In this document: positions 1 to 10,265 of the stretch, piece after piece
Layout: every line of letters begins with the position of its first letter
Position numbering within the stretch: the first letter of the stretch is position 1
Assembly (NCBI RefSeq): GCF_027595985.1
Contig: NC_073303.1
Coordinates: forward strand, 367,299,136-367,363,135
DNA from: Sorex araneus
Lineage: Eukaryota; Chordata; Mammalia; Eulipotyphla; Soricidae
DNA: 64,000 bases
Reading direction: 5' to 3'
Program-made: the position numbers and the translations under genes
The notes under the pieces: model-generated
Database searches by the model: none
Told to the model about the DNA's origin: nothing
What the model saw: the letters and a program-made list of their open reading frames with translations, nothing else

Positions 1-266
1 CCTCTCAGAGAACCTGGCAAGGTACCAAGAGCATTCTGCCTGCACGGCAGAGCCTGGCAAGCTCTCCGTGGTGTATTTGATATGCCAAATACAGTAACAA
101 TGATGGGTCTCATTCCCCTTACCCCGAAAGAGCCTCCAATGTGGCACCGCCTGGAGGAACAATTAAAGAGAGGCTGCTAAAATCTCAGGGCTAGGAGGAA
201 TGGAGACGTTACTGGTGCCTGCTTGAGCAAATCGATGAATCAATGATCAATGGGATAACAGTGATA
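1..266 (+). repeat. Shrew SINE, long (type B) body, cut by window start
   Basis: The body carries the marks of the longer shrew SINE: a CCTCTCAGAGAACC block, GGCAAGCTCTCCGTGG, a TGCCAAATACAGTAAC stretch and the end motif GAGCAAATCGATGAATCAATG. The tRNA-like head lies outside the window. It is followed directly by a (CA)n tract. Confidence 0.85.
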
Positions 267-269
267 TAT

Positions 270-270
270 G

Positions 271-329
<59 letters not shown>

Positions 330-331
330 GT
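270..331. repeat. (CA)n microsatellite
   Basis: About 23 CA units flanked by short TA runs at the 3' end of a SINE. Open frames across it are low-complexity artefacts. Confidence 0.95.
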
Positions 332-747
332 ATGTACGTATTGGGCTCCAGCCAGGGACGCACTGGAGTGGGACCTATTGCATAATCCCGAGCCCTGATG
401 GGCACCCCCTCCCCTCCTCCCCCCTGCAGACACGGACGTTTACCCCTGGCTGCTGCTGGCCCTTGGTTGCCTCCCGACCTGGTGCTCCACGGGCACAGAC
501 TCCGTTATCCACATCAGCCGAAAAAAGATCCAAGATGGTGCTGACAATGCCCGAATCCCTTGCATCTCCTGAACCCGGCTCACCATCTTGCCTTAGACAG
601 CGCACGGCTCAACACACCAGGCAGGAAACTCAAAACAGTCAGCGATGTCGACCTCTGCTAGACATCGCTGGCCGTTTTGTAAGATTCAGACGGAGTTGGC
701 GGGGCATGGATGGACCGTGGCCGGGCCGAGTCACAGCGACATGGGGC
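332..747. other. GC-rich sequence of unknown origin upstream of the VAV-like exon
   Basis: Moderately GC- and CpG-rich, with no shrew SINE or L1 signature that I recognise. It directly precedes the VAV-like exon and could be its duplicated 5' flank. No convincing gene of its own is visible. Confidence 0.4.
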
Positions 748-948
748 ATGGAACCAAGGCAGCAGCGTCCAGTGGCTCATTCACTACAGGGTGCTGTCCG
801 CTGGCCACCTGGTGACCTGGGTCTCTGTGTGGGTGTTCGACCTGGCACAGACCCTCTGCGATGGGGTCGTGCTCTGCCAGCCGCTCAACAACCTCAGGCG
901 CACTCCATCCACCTCAAGGAGATCAACCTGAGGCTGCAGATGTCCCAG
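748..948 (+). pseudogene. VAV-family (VAV3-like) first-exon pseudogene, calponin-homology start
   Basis: The translation from ATG 748 resembles the N-terminal calponin-homology segment of VAV guanine-nucleotide exchange factors. Readable pieces are QWLIHYRVL, then FDLAQTLCDGVVLCQPLNNL, then after a one-base loss HSIHLKEINLRLQMSQ. These match VAV3 better than VAV1 or VAV2. At least two frameshifts, near 757 and near 894, break the frame. The similarity stops at 948, where CAG is followed by GT (949-950), as expected if an exon-intron boundary was copied. That suggests a duplicated genomic exon 1 rather than a processed mRNA copy. It is too short and broken to encode a working protein. Confidence 0.7.
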
Positions 949-1084
949 GTGCTGCCCAGAGATGTAGGCAGGTGCATGTTTGTCAGTGTGTAGATCGTAC
1001 AACATGCTAGCCAACCAAAACCTTGCTTTTGATAGACTGTGAACACCCATAAAGACGATTAGAGGCTGCCCCCTAAGCCTCCCG

Positions 1085-1318
1085 CCCTCTCGGAGAGCCT
1101 GGCAAGCTACCGAGGATATCCCAACCACACAGCAGAGCTTGGCAAGCTACCCGTGACATAATTGATATGCCAAAAATAGTAACTGTAACAATAACGTGCT
1201 CTTAGTGTTCCTAGAGTGAGCGGAGGCCATTGGGCTACACTAGCACGTGACAGGGATAAATAAAGAGTTACTGGTGCCCACTCGAGCAATTGATGAACAA
1301 CGGGATGACAATGATACA
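1085..1318 (+). repeat. Shrew SINE type B, 5' truncated
   Basis: Starts at the CCCTCTCGGAGAGCC block and runs through GGCAAGCTACC, TGCCAAAAATAGTAAC and the end motif CGAGCAATTGATGAACAACGGG. The tRNA-like head is missing. Confidence 0.85.
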
Positions 1319-1324
1319 GAGATA

Positions 1325-2620
1325 TATATTTATTGAATCACTGTGAGATAGTTACAGTCACACAATGATCAAACACCCATCCCTCCACCAGTGCACATTT
1401 TCCACCACCAATGTCCCCGGTATCCCCCCTCCCTCCATCCAAACCCTCCTCCTGTCTCAATGGCAGACAATTCCCCATACTCTCTCTCTACTTTTGAGCA
1501 TTATGGTTTGCAATATAGATACTGAGAGGCCATCACGTTTGGTCCTTTATCTACTTTCAGCTCACAGCTCCCATTCAGAATGATCTCTCCGACCATCATT
1601 GACTTAGTGATCTCTATTCTATTCCATCTGCCTTCTCCCCCAGCTCATGAGACAGGCTTCCAACTATAGAGCAATATTCTTGTCCCTTGTGTCGACTGTC
1701 CTTGGGTGTCAGTCTCATATTATGTTACTTTATATTCCACAAATCTGTGCAGTCATTCTATGTATGCCCTCTCTTTCTGACTTTTCACTTAGCATGATAC
1801 TCTCCATGACCATTCACTTATAAGCAAATTTCATGACTTCATCTTTCCTAACAGCTGTATAGTATTCCATTGTGTAGATGGACCAAAGATTTTTTTAACC
1901 AGTCGTCAAATCTTGGGCACTCGGGTAGTTTCCAGATTCTGGATATTGTGAACAGTGTTGCAATGAACACACAGGTACAGATGTCATTTCTACTGTGATT
2001 ATTTTGCACTCTCAGGATATATTCCCAGAAGTGGTATTATAGGGTCATATGGAAGCTCCATTTCTAGTTTTGGAAGGAATGCTCATATTGTTTTCCAAAA
2101 AGGCTGGACCAGTCGATATTCCCACCAACAATGGAAGAGAGTCCCTATCTCCCCACATCTGCGCCAGCACTGTTCTTATTCTTTGTGATGTGTGGTAGGC
2201 TCTGTGGTGTGAGATGATATCTCATTGTTGTTTTGATTTGCATCTCCCTGAAGATTAGTGATGTAGAGCAAGTTTCATGTGTCTTTTGGCCATTTGTATT
2301 TCTTTTTTGAGGAAGCTTCTGTTCATTTTTTCTCCCCATTTTTTGATGGGGTTGGAGGTTTTTTCTTGTACAATTCTACTAGTGTCTTGTATATCCTGGA
2401 TATTAATCCCTTATTAGATGGGTATTGGGTAAATATTCTTTCCCATTCTGTGGACTTTCTCTGTATTTTGGTCATTGTTTCTTTTGAGGTTCAGAAGCTT
2501 TTTAGTTTGATGTAGTCCCATTTATTTATGTTTCTTTCCCTTGCTTGGTTAGTGGTGTTTCGGCCTTAAAGATGCTTTTAGTTTCAATATCATGGAGGTT
2601 TCTGCTTCCATTTACATTTT
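1325..2620 (-). mobile_element. LINE-1 3' end, antisense
   Basis: Read on the minus strand this is the last part of L1 ORF2 and the 3' UTR. Diagnostic pieces on the plus strand are AATCACTGTGAGATAGTTAC at the L1 3' end, CACCCATCCCTCCACCAGTG in the 3' UTR, and the reverse complement of the ORF2 Cys-rich segment near 2095-2160. It is 5' truncated and its ORF2 has many stops. Confidence 0.85.
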
Positions 2621-3034
2621 GCTCCGTGTACCTAATGGAGATATTTTTATTCACAAGCTTTCAAATTGCTTCTAGGAATTTTGTTCATATGCTTTAAAAA
2701 TTATAATTACTATTCATCTTCTGTTAATGACAATAAATTCCTCTAATATCATACTACTTTTTGTAACTTTAAAGCAATCTATTCTGTTTCTGTTTCTGCT
2801 ATGATTTTTAGCTTAAAAGATAGATTTTCTTTGGAAAAATAGAGATAAGCAGTTAATTTGTAACAATCATATTTAGTAGAACCCAATTGTCCAACCTTCT
2901 ACTCATCGGTCTCAACTTTATTTTCCTTCCTTCCTTTTTTTAAATTTTAAGCTCTTAGTTATGTTCCAAGGAAACATATGTTTACATTTTTATAATAACC
3001 AGATATTATAAGATTTTTTTCTTTGCAATTTTAA
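2621..3034. other. AT-rich, no recognised feature
   Basis: Unique-looking AT-rich DNA; the first part may still be diverged L1. I see no gene or RNA in it. Confidence 0.4.
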
Positions 3035-3102
3035 GACTGGAGAGATAGCACAGAAGGCAGCGCATTTGCCTTGCATGCGGCCAACCTGTGTTAGATTTCT
3101 CT
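3035..3102 (+). repeat. Shrew SINE head, split by an L1 insertion
   Basis: GACTGGAGAGATAGCACAG and TTTGCCTTGCATGCGGCC are the tRNA-derived head of the shrew SINE. It stops at GATTTCTCT (3094-3102) and resumes with the same bases at 4460, so the L1 between them landed inside this SINE. Confidence 0.85.
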
Positions 3103-4455
3103 TTTTTTTAATTTTTAAAATTTTATTAAATCACCCTGAGATAGTTACAAGATTTCATGTTTGGGTTATAATCTCACAATGATCAAACACCCATCCCTCC
3201 ACCAGTGCACATTCCTCACCACAGATATCTCTGGTATACCCCTCCTTTTTCACCCTCCCCCTGCCTCCATGGCAGACGATATTCCCCATACTATCTCTCT
3301 ACTTTTGGGCATTATAGCTTGCAACACAGACATTGAAAGGTCATCGTGCTTGGTCCATTATCTACTTTTGGTATGCATCTCTCATCCCAACTGGTTCCTC
3401 CAGCCATCATTTTCTTAGTGATCCCTTCTCTATTCCATCTGCCTTCTCCCCTCCGCTCATGAAGCAGTCTTCCAGCTATGGGGCAATCCCCCTGGGCCTT
3501 GTATCTACCGTCTTGGGTGTCTGCCTCATGTGATGTTACCCTACATTCCATAAATGAGTGCAGTCCTTCTATGTCTGTCCCTCTCTTTCTGACTCATTTC
3601 ACTTAGCATGATACTCTGCATGTTTATCCATTTATAAGCTAATTTCATGACTTTATCTCTCCTAACAGCTGCATAGTATCCCATTGTGTAGATGTAACAA
3701 AGTTTCTTTAACCAGTCCTTTGTTTTAGGGCAACTTGGGTTGTTTCCATATTTTGGCTATTGTGAATAGTGCTGCAATAATTATATAGGTACAGATGTCA
3801 TTTCTACTGTGCTGTTTTGCATCCTCGGGATATATTCCCAGAAGTGGTATTGAGGGGTCATATGGAAGCTCAATTTCTAGTTTTTGAAGGACTGTCCATT
3901 TTGTTTTCCAGAAAGGCTGGACCAATTGACATTCCCACCAACAGTGAAGGAGGGCCCCTTTTCCCAGAACTCTCCATGACATTGAAGCTAAAAGCATCTT
4001 TAAGGATGAAACAGCACTGACCATACAAGTGGAAGCAAACATAAACAAATGGGACTACATCAAACTAAGAAGCTTCTGCACTTCAAAAGAAATAGTGACC
4101 AAAATACAGAGAGAGCCCACAGAATGGGAAAGAATATTTACCCAATACCCATCTGATAAAGGATTAATATCCAGGATATACAAGATACTTGTAGAATTGT
4201 ATAAGAAAAAAAATCTCCAACCCCATCAAAAAATGTGGAGAAGAAATGAACAGAAGTTTCCTCAAAAAAGAAATACAAATGGCCAAAGACACATGAAAAA
4301 ATGCTCCACATCACTAGTCATCAGGGAGATGCAAATCAAAACAACAATGAGATATCATCTCACACCACAGAGACTGGCACACATTCAAAAGAACAAAAGC
4401 AACCAGTGTTGGTGTGGATGTGGGGAAAAAAGGGACTCTCCTTCACTCTTGCTGG
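3103..4455 (-). mobile_element. 5'-inverted (twin-primed) LINE-1 inside a SINE
   Basis: The part at 3103-3960 is antisense L1: a poly(T) end, 3' UTR and the end of ORF2. From about 3960 to 4452 the L1 sequence is in sense orientation and encodes an upstream piece of ORF2 (KWDYIKLRSFCTSKEIV-like, then the start of the Cys-rich C-terminal segment). The two parts meet at about the same ORF2 position, the arrangement known from twin priming during L1 reverse transcription. Flanking copies of GATTTCTCT at 3094-3102 and 4460-4468 are the likely target-site duplication. No intact ORF remains. Confidence 0.85.
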
Positions 4456-4655
4456 GTTCGATTTCTCTGTCCCTCTCAGAGAGCCGGCAAGCTACCCAGA
4501 GTATCCTGCCTGCACGGCAGAGCCTGGCAAGATACCTGTGGTGGATTCGAGATGCCAAAAAAAACTAACAACAAGTCTCACGCTGGAGACGTTACTGGTG
4601 CCCACTCGAGCAAATCGATGGACAATGGGATGACAGTGCTACAGTGCAATTTTAA
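4456..4655 (+). repeat. Shrew SINE type B, 3' portion of the split copy
   Basis: Continues the SINE interrupted at 3102: GTTCGATTTCTCTGTCCCTC, GCAAGCTACCCAGAG, then GAGCAAATCGATGGACAATGGG and the repeated CAGTGCTACAGTG end. Confidence 0.9.
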
Positions 4656-5250
4656 GAAATCTGTTACGAATCTCTTAAGCAGAGTCGGTTTTGTTAATTC
4701 TATAAAATTTAATTTATTGAAAATAAATGATTAAGAATCCTAAAATAATAAAAAAGCAAACAGTTATTGGGCCTTCCAAATGCTGACTGAGTACTAAAAT
4801 TTTATATTCTTAAAGAGAATGTCTATTTAATTATGCTGCTATAGTACTAAAATGATTAATAAAATCATACTGACAATATACAATTTTGAGAAAGGTTACC
4901 AGAAATGTTATACAGCTCATAAACAAGATTAATTATTTCTTTAAACTATTTTTATAGTACTTGCAAATAATAAAAAGTATGGGATAGTTTTGTATAAAAC
5001 ATACACACCCATATACCAATACTTGACTCTATTTTCTGAATTCTTCCAATCTACCACTTGGTGGATTAAGGAAGGTGAACAAAACAATTAGCTGTTAGTT
5101 TCTAACATAGTTAAAACAGTAAAATGGATGGATAATGGTTTATCCTGTTTAGTACAAGCTATTATAACTATAAATAACTGGATAAAACTTTACTTCTCTC
5201 TTTGTAGTACAGAATACAATTTAATAGGATATGAGATATTGTAACCACTG
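4656..5250. other. AT-rich intergenic DNA
   Basis: About 600 bp of AT-rich sequence with no gene, RNA or repeat signature that I recognise. Confidence 0.5.
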
Positions 5251-5755
5251 TCTTTTTTGGGGGGGGTGTCGCGCGCCGCTTCGACCAGCGAAGAAACACG
5301 CAACTCGGAGATCCTTCTTGCTGCGATTTATTCAGGAACCTTCCATTGAAGGGGGAAGAAACGGGAACGAGGGGGAACGAGGAGGAGGAAAGAGGGACGC
5401 ATGAGGGGGAACCGACTAGCTAGGTGACTTCCCCCCTTATCTACCTCTCCCTGCTTGTTTGCCCTCAAGTGTCTGCAGCTGATAAACTAGCCATAACTTG
5501 TGAGCGTGACAAGACATCCTGATTCCCCATCAGGTGTTGTTCACAAAGCACAGTGCAACCAACAAGAAACAGGTGTTCACGAAGCACGGTCCCATGGAGG
5601 CTCTCCACAGGGGTGGGGTTTGGGTCTCATGAAACTGTGCTCAGGGATCACTCATGGATGGGCTAGGGGGACCATTTGGGCTGTTGAACATTAAATTTAG
5701 GTCAGTGAGGGCAAAGCAATTGCCTTATTTACGGTATAATCTCTCTGGCCCTGTT
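5251..5755 (-). repeat. Shrew SINE (type A), antisense, split by an LTR
   Basis: The antisense tail TCTTTTTTGGGGGG lies left of the LTR. The rest (ACTGTGCTCAGGGATCACTC, GGACCATTTGGGCTGTTGAAC, CTCTCTGGCCC) lies right of it at 5610-5755. Only the outer pieces are SINE; 5267-5609 is the inserted LTR. Confidence 0.7.
5267..5609 (-). mobile_element. Solo LTR, ERVK/IAP-like, about 343 bp
   Basis: The element begins TGTCGCGCG and ends CTCTCCACA on the plus strand, giving TG...CA termini in either orientation. On the minus strand a poly(A) signal AATAAA (plus TTTATT, 5327-5332) is followed by a short CpG-rich U5 ending in CGCGCGACA, a layout usual for short class II LTRs. No internal retroviral sequence flanks it. 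The surrounding G runs blur the target duplication. Confidence 0.75.
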
Positions 5756-5784
5756 ACTGCATTATTCAGCAGGAGGTCACAGGA

Positions 5785-5935
5785 CTGCAGAGATAGTACT
5801 GGGGTTAAGGCACTTACCTCACATGCTTCTGACTCTACTTCCATCCCTGGAACAACTAGATTCCACAATATGTGCCACCCCCCAAATTGTGAGAGCTCTG
5901 GAGATGGATCTGGGATTAGAAGCAGCAGGTCCACA
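5785..5935 (+). repeat. Old SINE, diverged
   Basis: ACTGCAGAGATAGTACTGGGG and the following TTAAGGCACTTACCTCACATGC match the tRNA-like head of the shrew SINE at low identity; the 3' half is heavily mutated. Confidence 0.6.
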
Positions 5936-6861
5936 TCTTGTGATGATGTTATGCTGTTTAATCTGTTGAAATTTTGTCTTATAAGGAAAGAAGATATTAG
6001 CTATGTTCAATAGAATAGCTGGAAAGTTTGAGTAATGATATATAATACTAATTTAAATAGTTGATATATAAGAAATGGCCAACCTTTTTATCTTTGTGTA
6101 ATCATAGTTCTTGTTCACAATAGAAATATTTCAATGGTGGATTGTCCATCTCTTTCTTTTATCCAGAAACTTATATGGCATGTGATGTGGAGCTATGCAC
6201 AAGGTCTTTGTAAATCATAAAGAGGGAAGGTGGTTTATAGAAAATTATAGAATCACATTTTTTTCTTCAATGGCATGATGTTTTATGCTTATCCCAAGTT
6301 TATTTGCTTTGGGAAATATTCCTCTATCATAAGTGTAGTTAGTCATATAGTGGCTACCCTACAAAAGATTGCAGAGAGGAACTGTCAAGAAAATATGATC
6401 TTAATTTGTTTCTACAAATTATTATACAAGTAGTTCAGAGGTGTAAAATACAAGCTTGATTGGATGAAGAAAATGCAGTCCTTTCATTTCTTTTAGATTA
6501 GTAACATTATGAGGCTCATGGTTGACTACGAGTTGTCCAGTTAGAAAATAAGGATCCTCCATGGGAAGGGAATTATGGTGTTCTATCTCTAGTAGGTCTT
6601 CTGTGACAACTCTAAATTTGTAGGCTCAGGAAATGAACAGCACAAACTTGAAAATAACTGCTCAGTGTTGAGTTTGAAAATGGAGTTTTATAAGTCTACA
6701 GTGGAATAATAGTCTTAAGAGCCAGGGTTTTATGAAAGAAAAAATGATATTCTCAGAATGTTTTATGTGTTCAGTGTTAACTTGAAGACAAGAGGATTAA
6801 ACATAGAGAAAACTATTGAGTAGTTCAGATGAGGATGTGAGGAGTCGTAGAGAAGTAAACT
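5936..6861. other. AT-rich intergenic DNA
   Basis: No gene or RNA seen. Open frames are short and without family resemblance. Confidence 0.5.
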
Positions 6862-6997
6862 GTAGGGCTGGAGTTCAAGCTTTACTGTCTGGAATACTGG
6901 GTTCAATCTTCACCACCACATGGTGCTTAGAGGACATGGTATAACCCCTGAATACTATTCTGAGAATGTTAACTCCCCAAACCAAAACACAAAAGGC
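6862..6997 (+). repeat. Old SINE, diverged
   Basis: GGGCTGGAGTTCAAGC, GGGTTCAATCTTCACCACCA and a terminal CCAAACCAAAACACAAAAG fit an older shrew SINE copy. Confidence 0.6.
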
Positions 6998-7489
6998 AAT
7001 TATTGACTTCAAGTGGTGTGTTTGCTTCACATGAATAAAATGTTTTCTGTTCTAGAAGGAATATCCTTGAAGATAAACAAAACAAGCAAGGGCTAACAAA
7101 TCACAGAGGGTTATCCTATTTCCCTATGGTTAAAATTTGTAGGGAAAAGGAAAAAGAAATACCTAGTAGCTAAAATATAATGGCAATATAATAATAATGT
7201 TACTGGTTGTTCATTTCTCTGGGCATGGCTGCCTAGAAAAATCCTATGGCAGCGAGGTACCCCCTGTGGCTTAAAAGTGGACAGGTCAGAGGGTGGCAGG
7301 CTAAATGGTGCACATGACCACGATCTATGTTAGAGATTAAATATAACAGTTTCTAGGCTCTGACGAAAATGTACATTCCTGTAAAACAGGGACTGATGTT
7401 CTGGGATTGGCAAGGATGTGCTACAGAATATAGGTAGTTCTTTCTTAGCTGGTTGTGGTAAAGTCCCTGGGTAATATGGTAAGTCTATG

Positions 7490-9140
7490 TCTGACTTTAT
7501 AATCAAAGAAACGATCAAACTATCTTTCAATGGAGCTGTATCATTCTGTTTTCCCACCAATAATGAATACATGCCCTGTTGATTGGCAAAAGTAGTTGGT
7601 AACATCAGGTATATGAATCTAAGCCATTTGAACAGGTGTGTAATGGTATCTTTGCAATTCCCTAACGCCTAATGATCTTCATTTCATATGCTCATTTGTC
7701 ATATGCATACCTTCTTTGATGAGACTTTACATTAATGTTGAATGCTAAGAGGTTTTATAAATTGTATATTTTTGGATGCAAGTCCTTTGTTAGTTTGCAG
7801 GGATTTTTTTTTGTTGCAAATACTTTCAGACTATGAGTGGTCTTCATTTTTATAAGTGGTTTTAAAAAACAAGCTTTAATAAATTTCACTTTATTAATTG
7901 TAGGATAATATTGGGTTTGTCCTTTCAGCCTTGCCACGGGGAACTTAGTTTACCTTAAAGCAATGTACTTTCAGTATGGACACAGGAAGACAGTTAATAT
8001 TATGCTCTTGTAACTTGGGAGTTGATTGACTCCAATAATATTTACTCCTGGGCATCTGCTTTCTTGACTCAGTTGCCCTTAGTTCCTAGCACCCCAAAAG
8101 TAGGGTCCTGGCGAGGGACTGAATGGACCCTGGGCAAGCTCTGAGCTACACTGGCATCAAAATGGGCCAAGCCAAAGTGCCACAATACTCAATTATAAGT
8201 TGAGAGCATGGTCATAGAGAAATGCTGTCGTGATCCAAAAGAAACAACGAGACTAGGACCCTGCTGGGGTTAGGAAGACTAACCTGGCCTGAGGACTGTG
8301 GTCTGGAATACATAATGAGATTTCCTCAGGAAGAACGAAAATTTAAGTTTGATATATCTCTTATTGTGCTCATACAGATTGACGTTGCTAGAAATACTAG
8401 AAGTAGATTTACTAGAACTAAGTAAGTGGATTACTAACTGAGGAAAGAAGAAAGCAACACACCCTGGATGGGATCCCACCCTTAAGCAGATCTCCTAGTA
8501 ATCTGGAGTAATCTCTTTAGATGAGATTTTATCCTTGAGTAGCCTTACCTCTCTTTGTTGATTTGTTGATGTTCAACCCACCTTTGTATCACCACCTTAT
8601 GTTATTGCTATATAAACTAAGACTGTAAGAGTGGGGGGGAGGGTCAGAGTCAGAAGTAAGGGTCAGAGTCAGAAATGAGAGAGAGAAGGGCTCCAGAGAG
8701 AGAAGCAGGAGAGATCGAAAGAGAGATCAGTAGAGAGATTGGAAGAGACCAGAGGAGAGATGACAGAGACAGAGTCAAAGATAGAGAGACAGACAGAAGA
8801 GAGCACAGCAGCACACACAGAAGCAGAGCACAAGAAGAAACCATCCCAATCTGATCCATACACAGCGTCTCGAGAGCACCGAACGGGAGTGGCATGAGCA
8901 CGCTTGAGAGAGCTGCCCGAGAGCTTGCAAACACACATCAGCCTTCCACACGTGTCTGAATTTTTTACAGTTAATCTTTTCTTTCATGGATTTTTTGAGT
9001 TGTATTTTATAAGACATCACAAACCAAAGGTATTAGAGCTTTTTACTCCTATTTTTCTAAACTTTTGTAGGATTTTTTTATGCTACATTTTGTTTACTTT
9101 ATCAATTTTAAGTTAATTTTTATGTAAGGTATATGATTTC
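7490..9140 (-). mobile_element. Old LINE-1, antisense, interrupted by a solo LTR
   Basis: Antisense L1 3'-region text such as GTTTTCCCACCAATAATGAA and GGATGCAAGTCCTTTGTTAG is seen up to 7898. L1 antisense resumes after the LTR with TTTTCTTTCATGGATTTTTTG. Heavy divergence marks an ancient copy. Confidence 0.65.
7899..8969 (+). mobile_element. Solo LTR of the same class II ERV family as 25550-29484
   Basis: It starts TGTAGGATAATATTGGG, like the starts of both LTRs at 25550 and 29484 (read inward), and ends TTTTTTACA as the 26655 LTR does. It contains the same U3 landmarks (a TAGGGTCCTGGCGAGGGAC block and GAGCATGGTCATAGAGAAATG), a TATA-like TATATAAA (8609-8616), a purine-rich GA tract (8625-8815) and a CpG-bearing U5. 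The flanks ATTAAT (7893-7898) and GTTAAT (8970-8975) match at five of six bases, consistent with a 6-bp target duplication. No internal sequence remains, as expected after LTR-LTR recombination. Confidence 0.85.
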
Positions 9141-9187
9141 TTTGGGATTTTTGGGGGGGAGGGTGTCATATCTTACATTATATCTTA

Positions 9188-9583
9188 AAAAGACTATTAT
9201 TCCTTCTGCCTCATAGCTGGAAGCCTGCTTCATGAGCGAAGGGGAGAAGGCAGATGGAATAGAGAAGGGATCACTAAGAAAATGATGGCTGGAGGAACCA
9301 GTTGGGATGGGAGATGCATGCCGAAAGTAGATAAAGGACCAAACATGATGCTCTCTCAGTGTCTATGTTGCAAGCCATAATGCCCCCAAATAGAGAGAGA
9401 GTATGGGGAATATTGTCTGCCATAGAGGCAGGGGGAGGGTGGGAAAGGGGGGTATACCAGGGGTATTGGTGGTGGGGAATGTGCACTGGTGGAGGGATGG
9501 GTGTTTGATCATTGTGAGATTGTAACCCAAACATGAAAGCTTGTAACTATCTCACGGTGATTCAATAAAATAATAAAAAAAGA
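9188..9583 (+). mobile_element. LINE-1 3' UTR, sense, 5' truncated
   Basis: Contains GAGAAGGCAGATGGAATAGAG, CACTGGTGGAGGGATGGGTG and the 3' end AACTATCTCACGGTGATTCA, then an A-rich tail with AATAAAATAATAAAAAAAG. No ORF2 sequence remains. Confidence 0.85.
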
Positions 9584-10014
9584 CTTTTATTCCTCCACTG
9601 AATGACCTTCTATATGTATGCAAAGATTAGTTGACTATATTTTTGCCTACAAAAATATTCTTTGTTTAGACTCTGTATTTTCCCACTAACCTATTTGTCT
9701 CATCTTTCTTCCGCAGCACACATCACTAGCTCCTCTAGCATTATCATGTCTTCAAACTGGATAGTGAGAGTTTTCCAATTATCTTTAATAATTTTTATCT
9801 CTTTAAGATCTTTTGTTTAAGAGTTAGTTTATATCTCAAAATTAGATAGTGGGATTTGATTGGATATTATATCAATCTACAAACTGAAAAGAATTGACAT
9901 CTGAACAACATTGGGTCTTCAACTCATCAGCTCAAAATATCTCACCTTTATTTATATAATATTTGTTTTCCTAAATTAGGGTGTTTTTATGGTTTCTAAA
10001 CAAGGATTTTTTTA

Positions 10015-10265
10015 ATTTATTTTATTGAATCACCATGTGGAAAGTTACAAAGTTCTCAGGTTTATGTCTCAGTTATACAATGCTCAAACCCCCATCCTTC
10101 CACCAGTGCCCATATTCCACCACCAAAAAAACCCCAGTACACCTTCCACCCCCCTCCCCCCCACCACCGCCTGCATAACTGATAAATTTCACTTCATTTT
10201 CTCTTTACCTTGATTACATTCTATATTTAAACACAAAACTCACTATTGTTGTTGGATTCTAAACA
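10015..10265 (-). repeat. L1 3' UTR variant (ATGTGGAAAGTTAC type), antisense
   Basis: ATTGAATCACCATGTGGAAA, ATCCTTCCACCAGTGCCCAT and CTTTACCTTGATTACATTCT recur at 14405, 21940 and 12890. It shares its end with local L1 copies but lacks ORF2, so it is an L1 3' end subfamily or an L1-mobilised derivative. Confidence 0.7.

Noticed and set aside
268..993. 241-codon open frame starting in the (CA)n tract
   Set aside because: It starts with a Thr-His repeat from the microsatellite and crosses the VAV-like exon in the wrong frame.
8625..8815. GA-rich tract as an independent satellite
   Set aside because: It is the purine-rich part of the solo LTR; the left LTR at 26340-26470 has a matching GA-rich stretch.
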